A stretch of 64,000 bases of DNA. Source: Barnesiella propionica. Its GTDB lineage: Bacteria; Bacteroidota; Bacteroidia; Bacteroidales; Barnesiellaceae. The notes beneath the pieces are model-generated. The model was not told where the DNA came from and made no database searches. It saw only the letters and a program-made list of their open reading frames with translations. The stretch is from positions 248,001 through 312,000 of the forward strand of contig NZ_JAOQJK010000001.1 of NCBI RefSeq assembly GCF_025567045.1, written 5' to 3'. Within the stretch, counting starts at the first letter, position 1; each line of letters opens with the position of its first letter. Made by a program: the position numbers and the translations under genes. This document shows, in pieces, positions 1-7,946 of the stretch.

Positions 1-1415
1 ACAGCAAAACACGTACGGCTTTCGTTTCGGTAACAGGAGACAAGCCGGTAGCACAAATACTGCCACCGGCAACTTTCAGGTATTTCCAGACACGCAATAC
101 ATTTGTCGCTCCGTTATTACCGCTGCAATTCAAAGATAACTCCACTAACTACCCGACCGAATGGACCTGGGGATTTACTGGAATAGGAAATACAGGAGCA
201 GAGATCGTTACCCGTACCGAACAAAATCCGGAAGTAGGCTACACATTCCTGCACAACCAGTCGGTGGCCTTGTTCGTATCGAACGAGCATGGAGTGGCCG
301 ACACTACCTTAAACGTATCGGTAGAGTATTCTGGGCTGGCTTTCAACTTCCAGCCGGACGACAGCCCGTTCACCTTTGACCTGGGAGACGGATACGGAAG
401 TTTCCCCGGAAGTAATAAACTGAAAATAACGGAATATGCCGAGAAATTCTCTAAACCTTCACGTCCGGTACTGATACCCGGAGTAAATATTTACTTCACG
501 GCTGCTACCGCAACCGAATTGTTAGACCAGATAGCCGACATTACGGTAAAACTCTGTAAAAGCGAAAACGGTTTACCGGGAGAAGCTCTTGCCATGGAGT
601 CCTGGAGAGTGTTCGAACTGGATCTGCCCAGCGGAACCAGTATGACACCTACCACATTCGAATTCAGTAAACCGGTTGCTATCGATGACGAATTCTTCAT
701 TGTCGTGAGCGGATTTCCCGAGAAAAACGACGGAGTGAACGTTGCCATGGCTACTGCACGTTTCAGAGGACAGGGAAATACTGCCTATATGAAAAAAGAC
801 GGAGAATGGAAACAGGCAAGCGACTATTTTCCTGCCGGGAAGAATCACACGTCTTATCTTATTGCACCGCTCCTTATCCACTCGGTAATGGCTCCTTTCG
901 CCGAAGTACCGTTAAAAGTAGGGAAAGAGAAAGGAACGGTTACACTGCCTTTCTACTCTTATAGCGGTTATAAAACGCCTATCGCTATCGATGCCGACTG
1001 GTGCCGTATCGTAAGGGAACCTAACGGATTTACACTGGATACCCTGCACATTGCTTATGACAGATTACCGGATAACCTTACTTCACGAAAAGCCGTATTG
1101 ACGATCACGGACGGTATAAGCAACGAAAAAATAGAACTCATCCAAAGCGAAACAAGCGGGACCGAAGAAATCACGGTTACAGAAAAAGCAACCGTACGTC
1201 CTTCCCTTTTCTCCGATGAGTGTACCGTAACTTTTCCTGCGGGAAGCAAAGATATCAACGTCTATGACCTGACCGGGAAATTAATATTCTCAAAAAAACC
1301 GGGAAGTGAAGACACCCGCATGACTATTACAAGCCGGGACTGGACTCCGGGAATATACGTAATACACGTTGCCGAAGAAGCGGGAACGACAGTAATAAAA
1401 GGAATAAAACGGTAA
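1..1415 (+). CDS. Secreted PKD/T9SS-sorted protein, 5' end missing
   Basis: The reading frame (codons begin at base 3) is open from the window edge, so the N-terminus lies outside; the GTG at 264 is internal and not a real start. The early part (PTEWTWGFTG ... VALFVSNEHGVADTTLNVSV) looks like a PKD-type beta-sandwich. The middle has no domain I recognise. The last ~70 residues (INVYDLTGKLIFSKK ... WTPGIYVIHV ... VIKGIKR) match the T9SS type A sorting-domain pattern, in which a terminal beta-sandwich directs export through the outer membrane and is then cleaved. The protein is therefore probably secreted or surface-anchored. Its enzymatic role, if any, would sit upstream of the window. A terminator follows at 1443-1486. 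Confidence 0.75.
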   Translation, partial: SKTRTAFVSVTGDKPVAQILPPATFRYFQTRNTFVAPLLPLQFKDNSTNYPTEWTWGFTGIGNTGAEIVTRTEQNPEVGYTFLHNQSVALFVSNEHGVADTTLNVSVEYSGLAFNFQPDDSPFTFDLGDGYGSFPGSNKLKITEYAEKFSKPSRPVLIPGVNIYFTAATATELLDQIADITVKLCKSENGLPGEALAMESWRVFELDLPSGTSMTPTTFEFSKPVAIDDEFFIVVSGFPEKNDGVNVAMATARFRGQGNTAYMKKDGEWKQASDYFPAGKNHTSYLIAPLLIHSVMAPFAEVPLKVGKEKGTVTLPFYSYSGYKTPIAIDADWCRIVREPNGFTLDTLHIAYDRLPDNLTSRKAVLTITDGISNEKIELIQSETSGTEEITVTEKATVRPSLFSDECTVTFPAGSKDINVYDLTGKLIFSKKPGSEDTRMTITSRDWTPGIYVIHVAEEAGTTVIKGIKR

Positions 1416-1442
1416 TTCTTATTTCATAATAATTCGTATTAT

Positions 1443-1486
1443 AAAAACGCTGCACTTCAAATCCATTTTGAAGTACAGCGTTTTTT
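1443..1486 (+). terminator. Intrinsic terminator after the PKD/T9SS gene
   Basis: A long hairpin (AAAACGCTG-ACTTCAAA arms, loop ~ATCCA) ends in a T6 run, 28 bp after the stop codon of the upstream plus-strand gene. Confidence 0.85.
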
Positions 1487-1538
1487 AAATAAGTAGCTCC
1501 CTTTTTAAAATAGCAACGGCTTACCGCAGATAATCATA

Positions 1539-1575
1539 AAATCCGTTTATTCAACTCATGTAAATAAACGGATTT
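1539..1575 (-). terminator. Probable terminator of the TonB receptor/lipoprotein operon
   Basis: 12-bp perfect arms (AAATCCGTTTAT / ATAAACGGATTT) separated by 13 nt. On the minus strand the hairpin is followed by TTTT. It lies 61 bp past the stop of the lipoprotein gene. The T-tract is short, so efficiency is uncertain. Confidence 0.55.
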
Positions 1576-1636
1576 CCAAGCAAACTTAAACTAATAAATA
1601 CTGATCGAAAAAATATTAAAACATCATTAAACGATA

Positions 1637-3073
1637 TCAATATATAGTATTTTGCGGATCCATATTCGTCCATCCGCTCATCCAGTTATCTGACACCGTT
1701 TCTGTAGGAGCAAAAGCCCCGATATATGAAACTTTATCGAAACCGGTACTCACATATGAATTACTCCAATCGGCACCAGAAGCCAACGGGCTATCAGAAG
1801 CAGGAATCATATTAAACGATGTAAGAGAGAACGGATCACCTTTGAGGCGAAGCTCATTTACGGAAGTAAATGCCTTGTTTTTTCCTCCTTCCCGATTGAA
1901 ATAACCGGAAGCAAACGTACCGTTGTCATCGGGATTCAGTTGAGTATTTGCCGACCAATATTGAGCGTCCTGATAATTCTTGACCATTCCGGCGAACACA
2001 CAATTTTCCACCACCAATTTACCGCTCGTAGCAAAAGACTGAGTGGTGGATTTCTTATCGTTCTCGATAATAAGGCCTATAGGGAAAGCAGCAAATAAGG
2101 AATTAAATACACGCAATTGTGTATTGCGGCGTAAATGCATCGCAGCCTGGAAACGAGCGTCGGTCTTACTTCCCTTTACCCCCGCTTCATTATTATAAGA
2201 AGACGGATTTACCACCGGACCAAACATAGAAACATTAGAAAAGACACAGGATGTATATGGTTCTATCGCCGAAGCATCCGCACAATTATCGGACTCAAAA
2301 CCGTTTGAAGCCGATTTATCTCCAGTCTGAGGATCTCTCAGAGCCACCAGATATTGCAATTTTCCGGAATATCCGTTATCGGTATCAAAATCATCGTCCC
2401 ATGTGCGTAATGCAACTAAATGACGGCAATTCACCGTGCCTCCAAACCATTCAAAAGAATCGTCACCAGAATATGATACTTGTACATAATCCACTACCGT
2501 ACCCGAGCCTACAGAACCGAATGTTATTCCGTTTATCTCATTGTCAGTAGAATATTCTATTCCTGCAAATTCACAGCGCACATATTTGAGGATACCAGAA
2601 TCATCGTTATCATTATTTCCTCCGTGAGAACTGCGTACTCCTCCTTCAATTGTCTGCTCTCCTTTGTTATTATTCGCTCTGCCTAACAGTATTAAACCGC
2701 CCCAGTCACCAGGTTTACGATTTCCCGGAGCCTGTGCCGAAGTAAACACAATAGGTTTATCTTTCGTACCCTCGGCAATGAGCTTTCCTCCTCTTTCAAT
2801 TATAAGCGTCGCCTTCGAATTTTTATCTCCTTTTATGATAACTCCGGGCTCTATAGTCAAGGTAGCCCCGTCCGTTACATAAACAAACCCTTTTAGGTTA
2901 TACGTATTGGGATAAGTCAATTTCATGTCTTCTTTAATTTCATAAGCATCGGAACCATCTCCCAAATCAAAACTATTCCCTGCCGGACCCAGTTCTTTAT
3001 TATCGTCACTACAACTAACGGCAAAAACCGATACCGTAAATAACAAAACAACCATTCTGAACATTTTTTTCAT
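1637..3073 (-). CDS. Beta-helix surface lipoprotein, partner of the adjacent TonB receptor
   Basis: 478 aa. A signal peptide with lipobox ends at Cys21 (VFAVSC), so this is a lipoprotein, probably surface exposed. From about residue 55 the sequence (YVTDGATLTIEPGVIIKG, LIIERGGKLIAEGTKDKPI, VFTSA ... WGGLILLG) has the short-strand, Gly/Asn-rich pattern of right-handed parallel beta-helix proteins. It lies 40 bp downstream of a TonB-dependent receptor and is probably co-transcribed with it. Bacteroidetes often pair a TonB receptor with a lipoprotein that binds the same ligand. I infer that relation here but cannot name the ligand, and the protein does not resemble SusD. Confidence 0.75.
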   Translation of the reverse strand: MKKMFRMVVLLFTVSVFAVSCSDDNKELGPAGNSFDLGDGSDAYEIKEDMKLTYPNTYNLKGFVYVTDGATLTIEPGVIIKGDKNSKATLIIERGGKLIAEGTKDKPIVFTSAQAPGNRKPGDWGGLILLGRANNNKGEQTIEGGVRSSHGGNNDNDDSGILKYVRCEFAGIEYSTDNEINGITFGSVGSGTVVDYVQVSYSGDDSFEWFGGTVNCRHLVALRTWDDDFDTDNGYSGKLQYLVALRDPQTGDKSASNGFESDNCADASAIEPYTSCVFSNVSMFGPVVNPSSYNNEAGVKGSKTDARFQAAMHLRRNTQLRVFNSLFAAFPIGLIIENDKKSTTQSFATSGKLVVENCVFAGMVKNYQDAQYWSANTQLNPDDNGTFASGYFNREGGKNKAFTSVNELRLKGDPFSLTSFNMIPASDSPLASGADWSNSYVSTGFDKVSYIGAFAPTETVSDNWMSGWTNMDPQNTIY

Positions 3074-3113
3074 TTCTTCTCGTTTTAATTAATAATTAAT
3101 ACTTATAGGAATA

Positions 3114-5978
3114 TTAAAAATTCAATACCGCTCCCACACTCACCATTCTTCCGGGTGTGTACAATTTAATTATCTGCTCCCTTTTCTGCTTTTCGCCTTG
3201 CACATCACGAAACTCGGGAAATTGTTTATATACTACTTTCTCGGCCAGAATATCTTTTATTCCAGCTTTCATTTCAAAAATTTTACCAAATTTCTTACTG
3301 ACGGTAAAATCAAGACTGTTTCTCGGCATTTCATACGTATCCGGAATATTCACACTCACATCATGGGTGGTACTATTGGACTTACCAATACCAATAATAC
3401 GCTTACCCAACCGGTTATAAATTAACGATGACATAAGCTTCCAGTCATCATTCTGATAATATAAACCAGCATTAACGATATATGGAGACTGGCCTTGCAT
3501 CTGACGATTTTCTTTTTTGATAATACCCGAATCGTCAAATTTCACTTTACTATTTATAAAAGTAGCATTGAACAAGAGAGAAAGACCTTTTAAACCTATA
3601 AAATCCAAACCCTTTCGAATATCAAGTTCCACTCCTAAGCTGTGTGCGGACAAGGCGTTTTCATAACTATAACGCAATGTTCCTCCCATATCGATAAAGG
3701 TCCATTCGATAGGATCGGAAAAATCTTTATAGAATAAGCCTATGCTCACAATTTCACCGGTATGAGGATAAAATTCATACCTTAAATCCAAATTATTTAC
3801 TCTGCAAGTTTTCAGTTCTTCATTACCACCGATCTCATTAAAAAGATCAAAATCATAATATACAGCGGGAGAAACTTCTCTAAATTCCGGACGATTTAGA
3901 GAACGCCCGTATGCTACCCGAAATAATTGCTTATTATTAATATTATAGGAAATATTCACTGAAGGAAGCAAATCGAAATTATTATAATCCCGGCTGGTCA
4001 TTAATGTTTGAGAAGCAGAAAGAGATTTGTCTCTTGTTAATCGCAAACGATTATATTCGGCCCGCAGTCCAGCATAGATATTAAAACGACGGACAGGAAT
4101 TTCAACAGCAGCATATCCAGCTCCATATATATTGGATGCCTGATAAGCATCTGTTTTTTTGGTAATTTCTTCAATATAAACCTTATCGGCACCCAACCAA
4201 GTATCTTGTATCATCTCATTATACGGCAGATACAAATAAACATTTCGCTCCTCCTGAGTAAGGTTATCGTAACAATAAATAAACTCCCGCGGCGAATAAT
4301 CACGATCTCTGTATTCTCCGCAAACCCCGCCTTTAACAACAGGCCGAAAACTTATATTCTGCAATGTTCCTTTATAATCAATGCCTCCGGAAACGACATG
4401 ATCCCTAAATTTCTGAAAATAACGCTTGATATTTTCGTTTCCGGTTATTATACCGGTGAGATCGGCTCCTTCACTAGTCCCTGCCTGATTAGTTATAATA
4501 CGTCGATCCGGCTCATTTTTATCGGCATAACTATACCCCACTATCCAGTCCAGCGAATGTTCTTTCTTTTTGTCTATAAAATGAGTACCGGCAAACTGTC
4601 CCACATAAGTGAGACGGGACTGATACATCATCTCCGTTTGTTCTCTGTAATAAGGACTGCTTATATCTTTTATTCCCGCACGTTCCGTAAGGCGATTTCT
4701 ACCCAACAAATTGAACAGATTGCGAAACTCAAGCTTGTTATGATTATCCAGCACAAACGTCCAGTTATGCATAATCCCTACTCTAACATCATTGGAATAT
4801 TGATTATCTATATAATTATCCAAATAAACCGGTTCGTCCGCTACAGCAGAATAGACCCCGAATCTTGCATTCGTTATATTTTTTACAGCTTTATAAGTAT
4901 TGCTATAATTAATAAACGAAACATTTCCAATCTCCGTTCCTCCGGAAGTTTCAAATCTGCGATTAATATTTAACGACAACCTTTGATCCGGCATAGGCCA
5001 GAAATGTTTCACCCTCCAATCTTTATTAAACGCTGTTCTCGTCAGACGAGTAATAGTTTCTGCTTTCTCCCCCGATAGATCGAAATAAGAAGGCATGTCC
5101 GGAGAAAGAGCTCTCTTACTCGCATCAAATCCCAACCAATCGGTAGCACTCCCGGGGTTCAAATATATTTTATCAAAATGAGTAACCGTATTAAAACCAG
5201 TCGTATAACCTAATTGTATCGAATTCTTCACAGGCAAACTCTTGGTCGAAATCTTAATAAACCCTCCGGCAAAATCTCCAGGGATTTCAGGCGCAGGAGA
5301 TTTATATATCATCATATTATCTATTTGCGAGCTCGGTAATATATCAAAAGAAAATGCACGGCTATCCGCTTCCAGACTTGGAGCGGCGGTTCCATTAATC
5401 CAAACATTATTATAACGCTGCGGCAACCCCCTGACCACAACAAAACGATCTTCTATTATCGAAATACCAGGAACACGCTTCACTACTTCCGAAGCATCCC
5501 GATCCAGTGTTTTTGCTATTTGTTGCGACGAAATACCGCTTGTAACCTGTACCTGGGCCTTCATACTTTCCAGCAAAGCCATTTCCGTATCGTTTCTGCG
5601 CCGTACCGCAACCATAACTTCCTGTAAAAGGACTCCATCTTCCTCCATCAATAAAACAGTCGATACATTACTTCCGCTTTTAACTTCTACTTCTTTATGA
5701 ATCTCTTTATATGACAAACATTTACAAACTAATACTTTCTTTCCTTCCGGCACGTGAGGCAAAGAAAAGTTTCCATCCAAATCGGATACACCTACAACAG
5801 ATGTACCTTGTATTGATAAAGTAGCCCCTATAATAGCCTCCCCACTTTTAAAATCTTTTACTGTTCCCGAAATAGATCCGTTATTCCCAAAAGCAAAAAT
5901 ATTTTCTGAAAATGATATTTGAAATATACATAACATTATAAAAAAAACACATGCGAATCGTCTCATCATTTTATTCAT
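3114..5978 (-). CDS. TonB-dependent outer-membrane receptor (non-SusC type)
   Basis: Up to 954 aa. The order is signal peptide, CarboxypepD_reg-like domain (about residues 36-110, SGTVKDFKSGEAIIGATLSI), plug domain (about 140-250, including VVVRGLPQRYNNVWING and GDFAGGFIKISTKS), then a long beta-barrel ending in Phe (VSVGAVLNF) as outer-membrane barrels usually do. It imports an unknown ligand using TonB energy. The start is uncertain: in-frame ATGs at 5969 and 5966 fit better than 5978, because a TAnnTTTG element at 5990-5997 would place the transcript start almost on the first ATG. It leads the operon with the beta-helix lipoprotein. No SusD homologue is present here, so it is not a classical glycan SusCD pair. 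Confidence 0.88.
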   Translation of the reverse strand: MNKMMRRFACVFFIMLCIFQISFSENIFAFGNNGSISGTVKDFKSGEAIIGATLSIQGTSVVGVSDLDGNFSLPHVPEGKKVLVCKCLSYKEIHKEVEVKSGSNVSTVLLMEEDGVLLQEVMVAVRRRNDTEMALLESMKAQVQVTSGISSQQIAKTLDRDASEVVKRVPGISIIEDRFVVVRGLPQRYNNVWINGTAAPSLEADSRAFSFDILPSSQIDNMMIYKSPAPEIPGDFAGGFIKISTKSLPVKNSIQLGYTTGFNTVTHFDKIYLNPGSATDWLGFDASKRALSPDMPSYFDLSGEKAETITRLTRTAFNKDWRVKHFWPMPDQRLSLNINRRFETSGGTEIGNVSFINYSNTYKAVKNITNARFGVYSAVADEPVYLDNYIDNQYSNDVRVGIMHNWTFVLDNHNKLEFRNLFNLLGRNRLTERAGIKDISSPYYREQTEMMYQSRLTYVGQFAGTHFIDKKKEHSLDWIVGYSYADKNEPDRRIITNQAGTSEGADLTGIITGNENIKRYFQKFRDHVVSGGIDYKGTLQNISFRPVVKGGVCGEYRDRDYSPREFIYCYDNLTQEERNVYLYLPYNEMIQDTWLGADKVYIEEITKKTDAYQASNIYGAGYAAVEIPVRRFNIYAGLRAEYNRLRLTRDKSLSASQTLMTSRDYNNFDLLPSVNISYNINNKQLFRVAYGRSLNRPEFREVSPAVYYDFDLFNEIGGNEELKTCRVNNLDLRYEFYPHTGEIVSIGLFYKDFSDPIEWTFIDMGGTLRYSYENALSAHSLGVELDIRKGLDFIGLKGLSLLFNATFINSKVKFDDSGIIKKENRQMQGQSPYIVNAGLYYQNDDWKLMSSLIYNRLGKRIIGIGKSNSTTHDVSVNIPDTYEMPRNSLDFTVSKKFGKIFEMKAGIKDILAEKVVYKQFPEFRDVQGEKQKREQIIKLYTPGRMVSVGAVLNF

Positions 5979-5989
5979 TTTTTACGCGA

Positions 5990-5997
5990 CAAAAGTA
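5990..5997 (-). promoter_or_regulatory. Candidate -7 element for the TonB receptor
   Basis: On the minus strand this reads TACTTTTG, matching the Bacteroidetes TAnnTTTG element. A well-spaced -33 TTTG is not obvious. The position favours translation from the second or third Met of the receptor. Confidence 0.45.
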
Positions 5998-6219
5998 TAA
6001 TGCTGCCAATACAAACAGGTTACAATACAATGAACTGTAATTACACATTTATGACATTACGATAACAAAAAATAATGCATCAAATATTCAAATGATTATT
6101 CCATTCCTACAATAAATATATAAACTCTATGTCGGAAAATAGTATTTATAAAAAAACGACCGATATAAAAAACAATTGATTTTTATTATTTTTACGAATT
6201 AAAACGAGAGCGTATACCT

Positions 6220-7188
6220 ATGATTATTAAAAAAAAATTACTGATTTTCGTCTGGCTCATTTTTTTGTCATTTTCCCTGTCCGGCCAAGAAAACCTATTT
6301 GTCTTTCCCAAGAACCAGGAAGAATTTAACGACATCAAAAATAAATCTTTACGCGGAGACCCTCAGGAGAAAGCAAAATATCTTTATGAAATAGGATATT
6401 GTTATGAACATGGTATTGTCGTGGAAAAGAATATAAAAGAAGCTGTCAACTGGTACATAAAATCCGGATCGAGAAATTATATACCTGCTTGGTTAACTTT
6501 AGCACATGTCTATGAATCGAGAAATAATCCGATCATGTCATTAAAATCTTATTATAACGCCGCACTTATCGGAAGTGATGAAGCTGAACAGGAACTCGCC
6601 GGTATTTTCGAAGAAGATAATGACATTATTGCAGGACATTATCTCTCCAGACTTTATTATAAACGTAACGATAACAAGAACTTTGAGATTACCGCATATA
6701 ACAATGTAAAAAAAGGAGACATTTTTATACAATGGATATGGGGAAAATATATTACAAAAAAATACGCAAAAGACCCGATACGTTATTTAGAAGGCTTTCA
6801 CTGGCTTGAAAAAGTAGCCACCAGCGATTCTGCAAAAGTAATGAATATTTTAGCGCAAGAATTGGGTATCACCTCCAACAACGAAGATTTCGTGAACTGG
6901 TACGGATGGCAAACTCAAGAAACAATATCTAACGCATGGATAGAATTCGGGGTACTTTGCCTGGAGGGTACTGCTTATACTCAAAAGGATCCTCAAAGAG
7001 CCGTAATTTTATTTCAAAAAGCAGCAGAACGGGGAAACATCGAGGCAATGAAATATCTGGAAAAATGTTATACCAGCGGAACGGGAGTGACAAAAGACAG
7101 CCAGAAAGCTCTATACTGGAAAGAAAAAGCAGAAGAAAGGGAAGATAACGGATTATTAGAATCGTACATGTGGATGCTCGGCCTTTAA
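6220..7188 (+). CDS. Secreted Sel1-like repeat protein
   Basis: 322 aa with an N-terminal signal peptide (LLIFVWLIFLSFSLSGQ). Sel1/TPR-type helical repeats are visible: about residues 45-85 (YLYEIGYCYEHGIVVEKN, IKEAVNWYIKSG) and near the C-terminus (RAVILFQKAAERGNIEAMKYL, YTSGTGVTKDSQKALYWKEK). Such repeats mediate protein-protein contacts. The middle repeats are degenerate. It stands alone, divergent from the TonB receptor, with 241 bp of AT-rich intergenic DNA upstream in which I see no convincing -33/-7 pair for this direction. The function is unknown; a periplasmic scaffold is possible. Confidence 0.75.
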   Translation: MIIKKKLLIFVWLIFLSFSLSGQENLFVFPKNQEEFNDIKNKSLRGDPQEKAKYLYEIGYCYEHGIVVEKNIKEAVNWYIKSGSRNYIPAWLTLAHVYESRNNPIMSLKSYYNAALIGSDEAEQELAGIFEEDNDIIAGHYLSRLYYKRNDNKNFEITAYNNVKKGDIFIQWIWGKYITKKYAKDPIRYLEGFHWLEKVATSDSAKVMNILAQELGITSNNEDFVNWYGWQTQETISNAWIEFGVLCLEGTAYTQKDPQRAVILFQKAAERGNIEAMKYLEKCYTSGTGVTKDSQKALYWKEKAEEREDNGLLESYMWMLGL

Positions 7189-7325
7189 ATGACGGTCGCC
7201 CGCTTATCGCCATTTTTAATCGCCAGGAAAAAACCGGTCCGTATTTCTTTTAAAGACAAAAAGATGTCTTATCCGCATGGTCGGGACATGATATTTTTTC
7301 CCGTGTAATCTCCTGAAAACGTTTC

Positions 7326-7751
7326 TTACATTTCTTCCCTGAGACTATTGAGCAGAGACCACATTTTTTCACCCTCGTCCATATAGAAAGGAGTTATTGC
7401 AAAATGTCCGCTTTCTATCCTGCAGTTGGGAGAAGGCGAACAAAGTAATTCTCCCCTGAACAAGAAACCTATCCGTTTTCCGACCGCTTTTCCGGTTTCG
7501 TCTGCAAAGATACCGTTTTTTTCATCCTTGAGTTTGCCGATTATCTGATATTCTGTTTTTCCATCAATAACAACAGAATCCATCCCGATATACTCAAAAT
7601 CCTTTACGGTTACAAACGGCTTTACTCCAATGCTGTCATTCGCATCTTCCGATATATGGTACCACCCGTCAGGCTTTGTCGTCGATTTCGAAACACATCC
7701 CCCGAACAAGACGAGAACAGTGCACGTTATGCCAAATAATTTTAGATTCAT
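7326..7751 (-). CDS. Small lipoprotein with a SecD P1-head-like fold
   Basis: 141 aa from the ATG at 7751; the TTG two codons upstream is less likely, since GGTGG lies just before the ATG. Lipobox FGGC gives Cys19. The mature part (WYHISED ... VTVKDFEYIGMDS ... GKAVGKRIGFLFRGELLCSPSPNCRIESGHFAI) follows the pattern of the SecDF P1-head subdomain, as seen in small stand-alone lipoproteins of Bacteroidetes. It is monocistronic, convergent with the Sel1 gene, and has its own promoter at 7778-7806. The physiological role is unknown and the fold assignment is from pattern memory only. Confidence 0.6.
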   Translation of the reverse strand: MNLKLFGITCTVLVLFGGCVSKSTTKPDGWYHISEDANDSIGVKPFVTVKDFEYIGMDSVVIDGKTEYQIIGKLKDEKNGIFADETGKAVGKRIGFLFRGELLCSPSPNCRIESGHFAITPFYMDEGEKMWSLLNSLREEM

Positions 7752-7777
7752 AACCAACCACCTTTTATATTATCACA

Positions 7778-7806
7778 CAAATTTATATTTAATTATTTTA
7801 CGTCAA
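7778..7806 (-). promoter_or_regulatory. Promoter of the small lipoprotein gene
   Basis: Minus strand: TTG (7804-7806), 18 nt, TAAATTTG (7778-7785), a fit to the Bacteroidetes TTTG/TAnnTTTG promoter. The expected start is ~20 nt upstream of the ATG. Confidence 0.6.
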
Positions 7807-7881
7807 TAATTTTTTCGGGAAAAACGTCATTTCCTGAAAACGGTTTTATCCACCGATTATTTATCTTGAGATTTTATGATA

Positions 7882-7918
7882 AATATACCCCGGAATCTTT
7901 TCGAAACCGGGGTATATT
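7882..7918 (-). terminator. Terminator at the end of the PUL
   Basis: 12-bp arms AATATACCCCGG / CCGGGGTATATT with a 13-nt loop, 28 bp beyond the stop of the last PUL gene. On the minus strand it is followed by a moderately T-rich stretch (TATCATAAAAT). Confidence 0.7.
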
Positions 7919-7946
7919 CATAAGAAAAATATTTAATTATACCGTC

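Noticed and set aside
4206..4973. Long open frame opposite the TonB receptor (255 aa)
   Set aside because: Antisense to a well-supported gene, with no promoter, domain or signal sequence; other long antisense frames (30887-31582, 46295-47008, 25744-26106) were rejected for the same reason.
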